Under the pieces are notes generated by a model, which ran no database searches, was not told the DNA's origin, and saw only the letters and a program-made list of their open reading frames with translations. Source: Rosettibacter sp964572725 (GTDB lineage Bacteria; Bacteroidota; Ignavibacteria; Ignavibacteriales; Melioribacteraceae). Taken from it: a stretch of DNA of 64,000 bases. Each line of letters starts with the position of its first letter. Within the stretch, counting starts at the first letter, position 1. The stretch covers positions 50,947-114,946 of the forward strand of contig CAZNFW010000002.1 in the NCBI GenBank assembly GCA_964572725.1, read 5' to 3'. This document shows, in pieces, positions 34,430-42,981 of this stretch. A program made the translations under genes and the position numbers.

Positions 34430-35131
34430 TTAAATTATTTTTTTAACTTTTGAATAAAGTTCCTTCAAATTTTTTTCTGAGATTCTGAAGCCCGTGCCGT
34501 GATTTCTAACACCACCTGATTCTTTTATATGCATTCTTAAATCAATAAATAATTCATTTTTTTCAAATGCTTCAAGAAATTTTTCTGGTGTAGGATTTTC
34601 AAGTAAATATGCTTCGTTGAAATGAAAATATTCATATTCACCTTCATATTTATTATCCGCTAAAATAAGAATTAATCTGTCTAACTTGGTCATAAATTTT
34701 CCTGCTATAACATATGTACTCCACTCTGCTAAATTTACACTTTCTTTTTCGTTTTTAAGTATGATAAGATTTTTAGATTTGTCAGAAACAAGATAAAATC
34801 CTTGTGTGTTAGGTATTTTATTATTTACCGTATTATAAAGTGCCATTCTATTTTTATCATCAAGGTAACCATATTTATTAATCAACTCTTTTTGACTTAT
34901 TTTCCAAACTGCTCTATTAAAAGTAAAGAGAGTAATTAATGAATTAACATTTTTTCTTGTTGCTTTTAATTCAACTCTTCCGCCAATATCTGGTATTGAA
35001 ACATTAGTTTCTTTTAATCCCAATTCTTTTTCGATTAAATAACCTATTCCTGTGGGACCTTTTCTTATAGATTTTACATAACCTTTGTTTTTAAGATTCT
35101 CTAACGATTTTATTAATTCTTTTAACTGCAT
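34430..35131 (-). CDS. MvaI/BcnI-like type II restriction endonuclease
   Basis: 233 residues. The N-terminal part carries KGPTGIGYLIEKELGL, then IPDIGGRVELKATR, a PD-(D/E)xK-type core with Asp48, Glu54 and Lys56. This matches the MvaI/BcnI nuclease family, whose known members cut CCWGG or CCSGG. The terminal RNHGTGFRI is also family-like. I use ATG 35131, which overlaps the methyltransferase stop as TAATG; a TTG 15 bases upstream is possible. Coupling after the methyltransferase ensures that protection is made first. The exact recognition site cannot be read. Confidence 0.75.
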   Translation of the reverse strand: MQLKELIKSLENLKNKGYVKSIRKGPTGIGYLIEKELGLKETNVSIPDIGGRVELKATRKNVNSLITLFTFNRAVWKISQKELINKYGYLDDKNRMALYNTVNNKIPNTQGFYLVSDKSKNLIILKNEKESVNLAEWSTYVIAGKFMTKLDRLILILADNKYEGEYEYFHFNEAYLLENPTPEKFLEAFEKNELFIDLRMHIKESGGVRNHGTGFRISEKNLKELYSKVKKII

Positions 35132-36423
35132 TAATTTTTTTGGCAAATTATTATGTATTCATTTTTAATTGTGTGAGAAATTTCGCCCTTAATATTTGAT
35201 GGACTATTTTTTAGGGGCATTCTTTTGTTTGGAATATTTCTTATTATTGTTTCTAAATGAGTAAATCCATTTTTTACGAATAATTCAGCAGTAATTTCAT
35301 CAGTTGGTATTGTTATGCCTTTTACGGTTCTATTCCCTACAACATAGCATACAAAACCACCTCTTTTAATTGTAGCAGATATGTTATTAATTGATTTTTC
35401 ATAATCTTCATAAAATGAGATAACATCTTTTGCTCTTTCAACATCTTTTTTTTCTAATTCATTTATTACATCACTTAAAATATCACTTTTAGTTTTGTAT
35501 TTATGTTTTCTTTTTTCAAATCCCATCAATAATTTATCTATATTACTAGAATCCTTAAAGCCTAACCATTCATTTGAAAAACGAGAATATTGACCATAAG
35601 CAACAGTTGTTTTTGAATCACCGTAAGGGGGGGATGTAACTACAATATCAACACTATTAGGTTTGATGATTTCTTGTGGAATGTTATTTACTGTGTTGAA
35701 ATCATAAACTTTTGATGTCGCATTATTTTTGCAGTGATTAATAAAATCTTGTAAACCTTGTTTATTTCTGGAAAGTTTTGAAATCATTAAACCAAATACA
35801 TCAATGTTTTCTTTTTTATCAATATTTTTGTCTCTAACTAATTTAAATTCACCGTTTTTAAGAAATGAAGACTCTCGAACTGTTTCACTAAAGGCAACCT
35901 TGAAGAAATTTTTAATTGAATTATCATTAATATTTTCAATATATCCTAAGATTAAACCTAATTTTTGTTGAACTGTTTTTGAAAACCAATAATCAATGTT
36001 TTTTATTTCAGGTATAATGATAGACTTTGAATTTTGCAAACCAAAGTTTAGTGAAAATATATAGTTGTTAAAATCATAAAGAAACAAGTCTAATATTTGA
36101 ATATCAATCTTTGTAGTTTTTGCTGTAGCAATTAAACGGGCTAAAGGATTTAAATCTGTTCCAATTGCATTTATTCCAGCAAGATTTGCTTCTACAAGTG
36201 AAGTGCCTGTTCCACAATATGGGTCAAACAAAAGTTTAGCTCGCTTTCCATAATTTTCTATTATTCGTCTTGCAACCTGCGGAATCATCATTGCTGGATA
36301 AGAATGAAAGCAGTGAGTAAATTCTTTTGTATTTGCTTTTCTAAAATCCCAGCTTTCGTCTACAAATTTTTTGCCTGTGTAACTAACGGTAGATTCTTTA
36401 GAAATATTTTTGTAGCTCATCAT
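35131..36423 (-). CDS. DNA methyltransferase, SPPY type (probably N4-cytosine)
   Basis: 430 residues. The AdoMet motif LLFDPYCGTGTSLVEANLAG lies near 64-83 and the catalytic motif VVTSPPYGD at 262-269, with about 180 residues between them. TSPPY is typical of N4-cytosine enzymes, although some N6-adenine enzymes share it. VCYVVGNRTVKG and a short C-terminal domain follow. It is encoded immediately before the MvaI/BcnI-like nuclease and linked by TAATG, so it is the protective partner of a type II system. Motif order I then IV is as in alpha/gamma-type amino-methyltransferases. Confidence 0.82.
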   Translation of the reverse strand: MMSYKNISKESTVSYTGKKFVDESWDFRKANTKEFTHCFHSYPAMMIPQVARRIIENYGKRAKLLFDPYCGTGTSLVEANLAGINAIGTDLNPLARLIATAKTTKIDIQILDLFLYDFNNYIFSLNFGLQNSKSIIIPEIKNIDYWFSKTVQQKLGLILGYIENINDNSIKNFFKVAFSETVRESSFLKNGEFKLVRDKNIDKKENIDVFGLMISKLSRNKQGLQDFINHCKNNATSKVYDFNTVNNIPQEIIKPNSVDIVVTSPPYGDSKTTVAYGQYSRFSNEWLGFKDSSNIDKLLMGFEKRKHKYKTKSDILSDVINELEKKDVERAKDVISFYEDYEKSINNISATIKRGGFVCYVVGNRTVKGITIPTDEITAELFVKNGFTHLETIIRNIPNKRMPLKNSPSNIKGEISHTIKNEYIIICQKN

Positions 36424-36473
36424 CGTTTATAAATTTTCAAGTGCAAAAATTTTATCAAGATTCATTTTATTTT

Positions 36474-36938
36474 TTAAATCAATTCAATTTTATTGCTTAA
36501 TTCATTTTTATCATCTGGTTTAATCGGAAAATGTTCGCTTAAAATTTTTCCAACTCTTTCTATGCAGTGCAAAATTCCTTCAGAAAATTTTCCTTCAACA
36601 AATTTTTCTTGAATTTCATCTCTAATTTTATTCCATGTATCACTTTCAACTTTTGAATTAATTCCTTCATCTGCAAGTATATAAAATTTTCTTTCACTTA
36701 AGAGCAGATATAAAAGAATTCCGGTTTTATCTCTTGTATTATGCATATTTAATTTATAAAATTCTTTTGCTGCAAGTTCATTAAGTTCTTTGCGTTTGTC
36801 TAAGAAGTTTCTTTTTTCTTTAATGCAGATGCGTATTTCTCCCGAAGTATTTTTTTCTGCTTCTTTAATTTTTTTTGAAAATCTTAAAAAGTCGTCATCT
36901 GTAAAAAAATGATAAATTAAACTTTTTGTTGAGCTCAT
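36474..36938 (-). CDS. TPM-domain protein (TLP18.3/Psb32/MOLO-1 family)
   Basis: 154 residues, no signal peptide. The fold core includes AEKNTSGEIRICIKEKR, the segment TRDKTGILLYLLLSERKFYILADEGI and a closing helical region. Members often occur in pairs with LemA or as membrane proteins; this one appears cytoplasmic or peripheral and stands alone. Biochemical role in bacteria is unknown. It lies 50 bases upstream of the methyltransferase on the same strand and divergent from gpmA. Confidence 0.75.
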   Translation of the reverse strand: MSSTKSLIYHFFTDDDFLRFSKKIKEAEKNTSGEIRICIKEKRNFLDKRKELNELAAKEFYKLNMHNTRDKTGILLYLLLSERKFYILADEGINSKVESDTWNKIRDEIQEKFVEGKFSEGILHCIERVGKILSEHFPIKPDDKNELSNKIELI

Positions 36939-37017
36939 TTTATGACCCGGTTTCTAAATTCATTATAAAGATAAGTCAATAAGTAATCAAAAAAAACAGA
37001 ATGGAATAAATTTTTTA

Positions 37018-37025
37018 TATATTTG
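37018..37025 (+). promoter_or_regulatory. Candidate Bacteroidetes-type -7 element for gpmA
   Basis: TATATTTG fits TAnnTTTG and lies 35 bases before the gpmA ATG, giving a 5' leader of about 30 bases with GGAG inside it. No convincing -33 TTTG is visible, so this is tentative. Confidence 0.35.
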
Positions 37026-37059
37026 CTTTTGATTTTTTAAAAAACATTTGGAGAAAAAA

Positions 37060-37806
37060 ATGCATAAAGTAGTATTGCTTAGACATGGTGAAAGTGAATG
37101 GAACAAATTAAATCTTTTTACCGGATGGACAGATGTTGACCTTTCAGAAAAAGGCATTGAAGAAGCACATCAAGCAGGCAGAGTATTAAAGCAGGAAGGT
37201 TATACTTTTGATATTGCATTTACTTCGGTATTAAAAAGAGCAATCAAAACTCTTTACATTGCTTTAGAAGAAATGGATTTAATGTGGATACCTGTAATTA
37301 AATCGTGGAGATTGAACGAAAGACATTATGGTGCACTTCAGGGATTGAATAAAGCAGAGACGGCAGAAAAATATGGAATGGAAAAAGTAAAACTCTGGAG
37401 AAGAAGTTACGATGTTCCGCCTCCGCCGCTTGATGAAAATGATGAAAGATATCCCGGTAAAGATCCTCGTTATAAAGATTTGGATAAAAAAGATATTCCT
37501 TTAACAGAAAGTTTAAAACTCACGGTTGAAAGATTTTTGCCTTACTGGCACGAAACAATTGCTCCAACAATTAAAAGCGGTAAGAAAGTTATAATTGCAG
37601 CACACGGGAACAGCCTTCGTGCACTTGTAAAATATCTTGATAATATTTCTGATGAAGATATTGTTGAATTAAATATTCCAACAGGAATACCACTCGTTTA
37701 TGAACTTGATGAAAACTTAAAACCAATTAATCATTATTATCTTGGCGATCAGGAAGCAATTAATGCTGCTATTAATGCAGTTGCAAAACAAACAGAAAAA
37801 AAATAA
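37060..37806 (+). CDS. gpmA: 2,3-bisphosphoglycerate-dependent phosphoglycerate mutase (GpmA)
   Basis: Glycolytic enzyme interconverting 3- and 2-phosphoglycerate. The N-terminal RHGESEWN holds the phospho-accepting His9. ERHYGALQGLNKAE and the second histidine in AAHGNSLRAL complete the active site. Start is ATG 37060 preceded by GGAG; the upstream TTG at 37048 would place that Shine-Dalgarno inside the gene. 248 residues, full length. Confidence 0.94.
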   Translation: MHKVVLLRHGESEWNKLNLFTGWTDVDLSEKGIEEAHQAGRVLKQEGYTFDIAFTSVLKRAIKTLYIALEEMDLMWIPVIKSWRLNERHYGALQGLNKAETAEKYGMEKVKLWRRSYDVPPPPLDENDERYPGKDPRYKDLDKKDIPLTESLKLTVERFLPYWHETIAPTIKSGKKVIIAAHGNSLRALVKYLDNISDEDIVELNIPTGIPLVYELDENLKPINHYYLGDQEAINAAINAVAKQTEKK

Positions 37807-37885
37807 ATTCATTTGCAAATAAAATTTCTTCATTAAATAAGGAGAAAGAACAGAAGAATTTTACAAGTTAAAGAAAGGATTAATT

Positions 37886-38914
37886 ATGAAAAAAATTATT
37901 TTTCTTTTGTTCTTTCTCCTCACTTCAATTGCGATATACTCACAAACAGTTATAGGAAAATACGGAGGCGAATTCTTATCAATTGGAGTCGGTGCAAGAG
38001 CACTTGCATTGGGCGGATCACAAGTAGCAATTGTTAATGATGTTACAAGTGGATACTGGAATCCTGCTGGTCTGGCAAAATTAAATTATCCTCAAATAAG
38101 CTTGATGCACGAAGAGCATTTTGGAAGTCTGGTCAATTATAATTATGGAGCTGTTGCTGTTCCATACGGAAAGGATATGAGTTTTGGATTAAGTATTATT
38201 CGATTGAGCATAGATGGAATACCTGATACACGAAATGCAATTTATGATGTTAATGGAGATGGAATTTTAGATATTCATGATGATAAACCGGATTATTCAA
38301 AAATTACTGAATTTAATAATACAGATTGGGCATTTTATTTAACATTTGCAAAACGTGCTTCAGAAAATTTCACTTGGGGTGCAAATGTTAAGATCATAAA
38401 AAGAAATATTGCAGAATTTAGTGCGGCAGGCATTGGATTCGATATTGGTGCTCAATATAAACCTTATGAAAATCTTTTTCTCGGTTTGAATTTTCAAGAT
38501 ATTACAACAACATTAGTTGCATGGGATACTGGAAGAAATGAATTAATTACTCCAACTGTTAAAGTTGGAACTGCTTACCTTCTAAATATTCTGGGAGGAA
38601 CAATTATTCCAGTATTAGATTTGGATTTAAGATTTGAAAATAGAAAATCAGCTTCTAATTTTAATATTGGTCCAGTAAGTTTTGATTTTCATTCCGGACT
38701 TGAATACAATTACAAAAATATTTTTTCTGTTCGTGCAGGCTACAGTGATGTAAAACAGTTTACAATTGGAGCCGGAATTAACCTTCCTAAACTCACCATT
38801 GATTATTCTTTTGCAAGAATAACACAATCAGAATCGGAGAGATTGCCCGATACACATAGAATTTCTTTAATTCTAACACTTGAAGAACCTGAATTTTTAA
38901 GGGGTGGGCAGTAG
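37886..38914 (+). CDS. PorV/PorQ-like outer membrane beta-barrel protein
   Basis: 342 residues with a signal peptide (about 1-19). The motif GGEFLSIGVGARALALGGS followed by NDVTSGYWNPAGLAKLNYPQ is the hallmark of the PorV/UPF0164 family of type IX secretion-linked barrels. Members shuttle or hold cargo with Por tails at the outer membrane. Two Por-tail proteins are encoded in this window (30547 and 57008). Strands continue to the C-terminus. AAAGGA stands 8 bases before the ATG. Several paralogues are usual per genome. Confidence 0.8.
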   Translation: MKKIIFLLFFLLTSIAIYSQTVIGKYGGEFLSIGVGARALALGGSQVAIVNDVTSGYWNPAGLAKLNYPQISLMHEEHFGSLVNYNYGAVAVPYGKDMSFGLSIIRLSIDGIPDTRNAIYDVNGDGILDIHDDKPDYSKITEFNNTDWAFYLTFAKRASENFTWGANVKIIKRNIAEFSAAGIGFDIGAQYKPYENLFLGLNFQDITTTLVAWDTGRNELITPTVKVGTAYLLNILGGTIIPVLDLDLRFENRKSASNFNIGPVSFDFHSGLEYNYKNIFSVRAGYSDVKQFTIGAGINLPKLTIDYSFARITQSESERLPDTHRISLILTLEEPEFLRGGQ

Positions 38915-38962
38915 AAATCATTTCATTAAGCTGCATAGTAAAATCTGGATTTTAGTAAATAA

Positions 38963-39004
38963 AAAACTGTGCTGCTTCAATTAAAAATATTGCGGCACAG
39001 TTTT
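38963..39004. terminator. Bidirectional terminator between convergent genes
   Basis: AAAACTGTGC (38963-38972) and GCACAGTTTT (38995-39004) form a 10-bp stem, flanked by A-rich sequence on the left and T-rich on the right. It can end both the PorV-like gene (plus) and the GH130 gene (minus). Confidence 0.8.
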
Positions 39005-39032
39005 ATTAAAACATGTTGTGAGATGGAAAAAA

Positions 39033-40232
39033 TTATTTTTTGATTTTTAGTTTTTTCATTACTTCAAGATTTTTTTTAATTAATTCATTTCTTTGTTGAA
39101 CACAAACAGCGCTTCTCAAACCATCTTCTGGTGTATTTAATACATAATCTAAAAGTTTGTCTATAGTAGAAACTGCGACATGCATTCTTGTATCAGAAGA
39201 GCCATAATAAATTAGAACTTCACCATTTTTCTTTGCAACCCATCCGTTGCTGAAAACAACATTAGAAACATCTCCAATTCTTTCTTCACCTTCAGGGGCA
39301 AGGAAATATCCTCCTGGTTTTGCAATTACTTTGTAAGGTTCATTTAAATCTGTTAAAAACATATATAAAACATATCTTAATCCTGCAGCAGTATTTCTAA
39401 CGCCATGAGCAAGTTGTAGCCATCCTTTGTCGGTTTTAATTGGAGCTGGTCCCAATCCATTTTTTACTTCTTTAATAGTGTGATAAATTTTTTCATCAAC
39501 AATTATTTCTTCTTCAATTACAGCATTCTCAATTGAATCTGCTAAACCCCATCCAATTCCACCACCGCTTCCAGTTTCAATAAATCCATCTTGAGGGCGT
39601 GTGTAAAATGCATATTTGCCATTTACAAATTCAGGATGAAGAACAACATTTCTTTGCTGCGGCGATTTTGTTTTCAGGTCAGGCAATCTTTCCCAATTAA
39701 TTAAATCTTTTGTACGCACTATGCCAGCCTGTGCAATTGCTGCAGATGTATCAGTTGGATGTGAATTCGGGTCTTTTCTTTCAGTGCAAAAAATTCCATA
39801 AATCCATCCATCTTCATGTTTGACAAGTCTCATATCGTAAACATTTGTATCGGGTTCATCTGTTTCAGGAATTGTAATAGGGAAATCCCAGAATTTGAAA
39901 TTATCGATTCCATTTGGTGATTCAGCAATTGCAAAGAAAGATTTTCTATCAACCCCTTCAACTCGTACAGCAAGAACTATTTTGCCATTAAATTCCATTG
40001 CTCCAGAATTAAAAGTTGCATTAATTCCCATTCTTTCCATTAAATGAGGATTTGTATCGTAATTTAAATCGTAACGCCAGAAAATTGGTGTATGCTCTGC
40101 TGTAAGCACTGGATATTTATAACGATAAAAAATACCATTTGTTTTTGTCAGTTTTACATTTTTTCTTTTTATTAACTTGTTATGGTCTTCGAACAACTTT
40201 TTTACTCTTTCATTAAATTGTTTTTTTGTCAT
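39033..40232 (-). CDS. GH130 mannoside phosphorylase, mannosyl-glucose type
   Basis: 399 residues of the GH130 five-bladed propeller family. Motifs are NPHLMERMGINATFNSGA, DTNVYDMRLVKHEDGW (probable proton donor Asp133) and RNTAAGLRYVLY. The N-terminal FYRYKYPVLTAEHTPIFWRYD resembles 4-O-beta-D-mannosyl-D-glucose phosphorylase, which splits mannosyl-glucose with phosphate to mannose-1-phosphate and glucose. No signal peptide, so it acts in the cytoplasm on imported sugar. It follows the transporter genes on the same strand, with AAGGAG upstream. Other GH130 specificities remain possible. Confidence 0.85.
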   Translation of the reverse strand: MTKKQFNERVKKLFEDHNKLIKRKNVKLTKTNGIFYRYKYPVLTAEHTPIFWRYDLNYDTNPHLMERMGINATFNSGAMEFNGKIVLAVRVEGVDRKSFFAIAESPNGIDNFKFWDFPITIPETDEPDTNVYDMRLVKHEDGWIYGIFCTERKDPNSHPTDTSAAIAQAGIVRTKDLINWERLPDLKTKSPQQRNVVLHPEFVNGKYAFYTRPQDGFIETGSGGGIGWGLADSIENAVIEEEIIVDEKIYHTIKEVKNGLGPAPIKTDKGWLQLAHGVRNTAAGLRYVLYMFLTDLNEPYKVIAKPGGYFLAPEGEERIGDVSNVVFSNGWVAKKNGEVLIYYGSSDTRMHVAVSTIDKLLDYVLNTPEDGLRSAVCVQQRNELIKKNLEVMKKLKIKK

Positions 40233-40245
40233 TTAAAAATCTCCT

Positions 40246-40837
40246 TCAATTTTTATTTCTTGCAAGTTCATATTCAATTTCGATTTTTTTATGTAATCTT
40301 CAGAAAGCGGGTAGAAAACAGTAAAATCAGATAATTAGCTGAAGATGTTACAAGTATTCCACCCTAAAATGCACCAATAAATCTAAATGATGCAAGATAT
40401 GTTCTATCGTTTGTATCATTTGTTATAACACCCATTAAAGATGAATAAGGAACATTTACAGCTGTGTAAATCATCATCAAAGTGTAAGTTACATAAGCGT
40501 AAATTAGTTTTTCTGAAGCAGATAAATTTGGTGTGGTAAATATAATTATTCCAATTATTGTAAAAGGTATTGAACCAAATAAAAGATAATGACGAAATTT
40601 TCCACATCGAGTGTTTGTTCTATCTGCAATCGCACCCATCATTGGGTCATTTATTGAATCCAAGATTCTTGTTGTTAGAAACATGGTTCCAACAGCAGCG
40701 GTGGGTACTCCAAAAATATCTTTATAGAAAAACAATAGGTACAGAGAAAATAATTTCCAGAACATTGAAGAAGCAAAATCACCATATCCATAGGAAATTT
40801 TTATTTGGAGTTCTATTAGAATTGATTCCTCTTTCAT
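40246..40837 (-). pseudogene. Decayed GPH/MelB-family sugar:cation symporter
   Basis: The intact part is 157 residues: the first four or so membrane helices with SYGYGDFASSMFWKL, DSINDPMMGAIADRT and the FRFIGAF segment, then TAG. Reading on, homology-like GGILVTSSANYLI follows the stop. After that comes what looks like the usual C-terminal tail (VFYPLSEDYIKK, then IEIEYELARNKN after a one-base slip in a poly-A run). Family members have about 450-480 residues, so roughly 250-300 codons are deleted. It lies between an intact SSS symporter and the GH130 enzyme and was presumably their sugar importer. Confidence 0.75.
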
Positions 40838-40846
40838 AAATAATTA

Positions 40847-42688
40847 TTAAATCTTTTCAGCAATATCGTTATAGAATTTCTCGGTTTTCTCTCCAGCTAT
40901 TTCCTCTAACTTGTTCCACCATGTAAATTTTAAAATGATGGATGTAATAAGAGTAATAACCAAAGTAATGATTAAAGATTTGTATTCTTTTATAACAAGA
41001 TACATTGGTATAGCAAGAAGAGTTGATTGCCAGATAATTCCAACTATTACATTAAAAATATCTCTTTTGAAATTTGCATCTGATTTAAATTCTGGAAAAC
41101 GAGCTTCTACTTTTTTTCTAATTGGTTTCCACAATCCCCATGGTCTTACTCTAACATAAAATTTCATTAATACTTCGTCTGGTTCAGGTTCCGTTAAATA
41201 ACTTCCTAGTATAGAACCAATAACGGATAGAGCTAAAACATAAGGAAAGGCAGACAAAGTGGGTAAATCAGGAAATAATACAGGCATTAATAATGCACAA
41301 GCAATTCCAATTACCATTCCCCAGAAATATCCATATCCATTTAATCTCCACCAGTACCATTTAAGGACATTTGCAGCTGTGTAACCTCCCCATAATCCGT
41401 TTACAATCCATAACGTAACCTGATTGACAGATTGTGCAAGAATACCAAATACAAAACCTAATACTGCAAAGAAAATTGAAACTATGATACTCAACTTAAC
41501 ATATTTTTTGGGGTGTGCATTTGGATTTATAAATTTTTTATATACATCATTAACTACATAAGCCGGGGCAGCATTAAGTGTTGCTGCATAAGTTGACATA
41601 AAAGCAGCTAATAATCCTGCTAATAAAACACCAATTAAACCAACAGGAATTAAATTCTTCAAAGCTAAAGGTAAAACCATTTCAAAATCAATATTAGGGC
41701 CCATTGCTTTTAATTCAGGCATTAAGAATACGAGTGCAAGCACCGTTAATCCTGCGATCATCATATATCTTGGGAAGAAAAGTACAACAGAAACAAACCA
41801 GCTCATCTTAGCTGCTTCTTTTGGATTTCTTGTAGCAAGAATTCTTTGCATATCATAATTTGGAGCTGGACCTGCTGCACTTACTAAAATTCCCTTAAAT
41901 AAAACCATCATCATAAATATTGTAAAAAGTTCATATCCATCCTGAGCAATTTTTTGATTAACGGAATCCATAATGCCAGACCAGTCAAGATTTAAATGCC
42001 ATCCAAAGAAAATTTCTTTCCACCCTGAAGGAATTACACTGTTTAATGTTTCAGGAAATACAGCATTCATTGCCACAATACCAACGGCAATCGAAGCAAC
42101 TGTCATCACAAAAAATTGAAGAACCTCAGTTGCTACCACACTAACCATTCCGCCTTTAACAGCATAAATTGCAGTTATACTCATCAGAATAATGGCATAA
42201 GCATCAGGAGATAAATCCCACGGCAAAAATATTTTTGCAAATTTTCCAATTCCTTTAAAGTCATAAGCAATAAATCCAACAAGGCTTACAAGTGCAAAAC
42301 AAACTACAATATAGTGAGCAAGTCTTGCCCCTTTTCCATTTCCGAAGCGTGTTTCAATCCATTGTGCGCCTGTCATCACATTTGAGCGCCGCAGCCAGAC
42401 TGAAAGATATGCCATTAAAAATATTTGATTAAAGATAGGCCAGAGCCAAGGAATCCATACACTTTTCAATCCATATACGAACATTAAATAAACAAGCCAC
42501 ATTGTCCCTGTTATATCAAACATCCCCGAGGCATTTGAAATCCCGAGTATCCACCATGGAAGAGCGTTACTTCCGAGAAAATATGAATCAATATCCTTAA
42601 TTGCTCTTTTTGATACTAAGATTCCAATTATTAAGATAACAGCAAAGTATGCTATTATTATCAGCAAATCAATTGTATTGATTATCAT
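40847..42688 (-). CDS. Sodium:solute symporter (SSS family), probable sugar importer
   Basis: 613 residues with about 13-15 membrane helices beginning IDLLIIIAYFAVILIIGI. The SSS signature region DIDSYFLGSNALPWWILGIS with TGTMW and the segment GLLAAFMSTYAATLNAAPAYVVND (sodium site) are visible. A C-terminal extension with extra helices is typical of SglT-like sugar members. It is first in an operon with the broken GPH transporter and the GH130 phosphorylase, so a mannose-containing disaccharide is a reasonable substrate guess. Confidence 0.85.
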   Translation of the reverse strand: MIINTIDLLIIIAYFAVILIIGILVSKRAIKDIDSYFLGSNALPWWILGISNASGMFDITGTMWLVYLMFVYGLKSVWIPWLWPIFNQIFLMAYLSVWLRRSNVMTGAQWIETRFGNGKGARLAHYIVVCFALVSLVGFIAYDFKGIGKFAKIFLPWDLSPDAYAIILMSITAIYAVKGGMVSVVATEVLQFFVMTVASIAVGIVAMNAVFPETLNSVIPSGWKEIFFGWHLNLDWSGIMDSVNQKIAQDGYELFTIFMMMVLFKGILVSAAGPAPNYDMQRILATRNPKEAAKMSWFVSVVLFFPRYMMIAGLTVLALVFLMPELKAMGPNIDFEMVLPLALKNLIPVGLIGVLLAGLLAAFMSTYAATLNAAPAYVVNDVYKKFINPNAHPKKYVKLSIIVSIFFAVLGFVFGILAQSVNQVTLWIVNGLWGGYTAANVLKWYWWRLNGYGYFWGMVIGIACALLMPVLFPDLPTLSAFPYVLALSVIGSILGSYLTEPEPDEVLMKFYVRVRPWGLWKPIRKKVEARFPEFKSDANFKRDIFNVIVGIIWQSTLLAIPMYLVIKEYKSLIITLVITLITSIILKFTWWNKLEEIAGEKTEKFYNDIAEKI

Positions 42689-42981
42689 ATATTAAACCAA
42701 AATTATTATGGGCTATAATCTTTTATCAGAAATAATGCCATTAAAAAAAAATTAATTTTTACACAATAATAACATTTTGCAGTGTTAATTAATCCTTTGT
42801 TTTTATTATTATAATAAAAATTATGAAATTGATAATTATTAAAATGATTTAATTCCACTTAGAACAATATTTAAATTGTTTTTGCTTTTAAATTAATTTT
42901 ATAATCACACAAAATTTTTTTGAAATTTTACGATAATACCGTGTGGATTAATATTTCTTATAATCTTAATAAAGGTGATAC

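Noticed and set aside
37048..37059. TTG start for gpmA
   Set aside because: It would put the GGAG ribosome site inside the gene; ATG 37060 begins at the conserved N-terminus.
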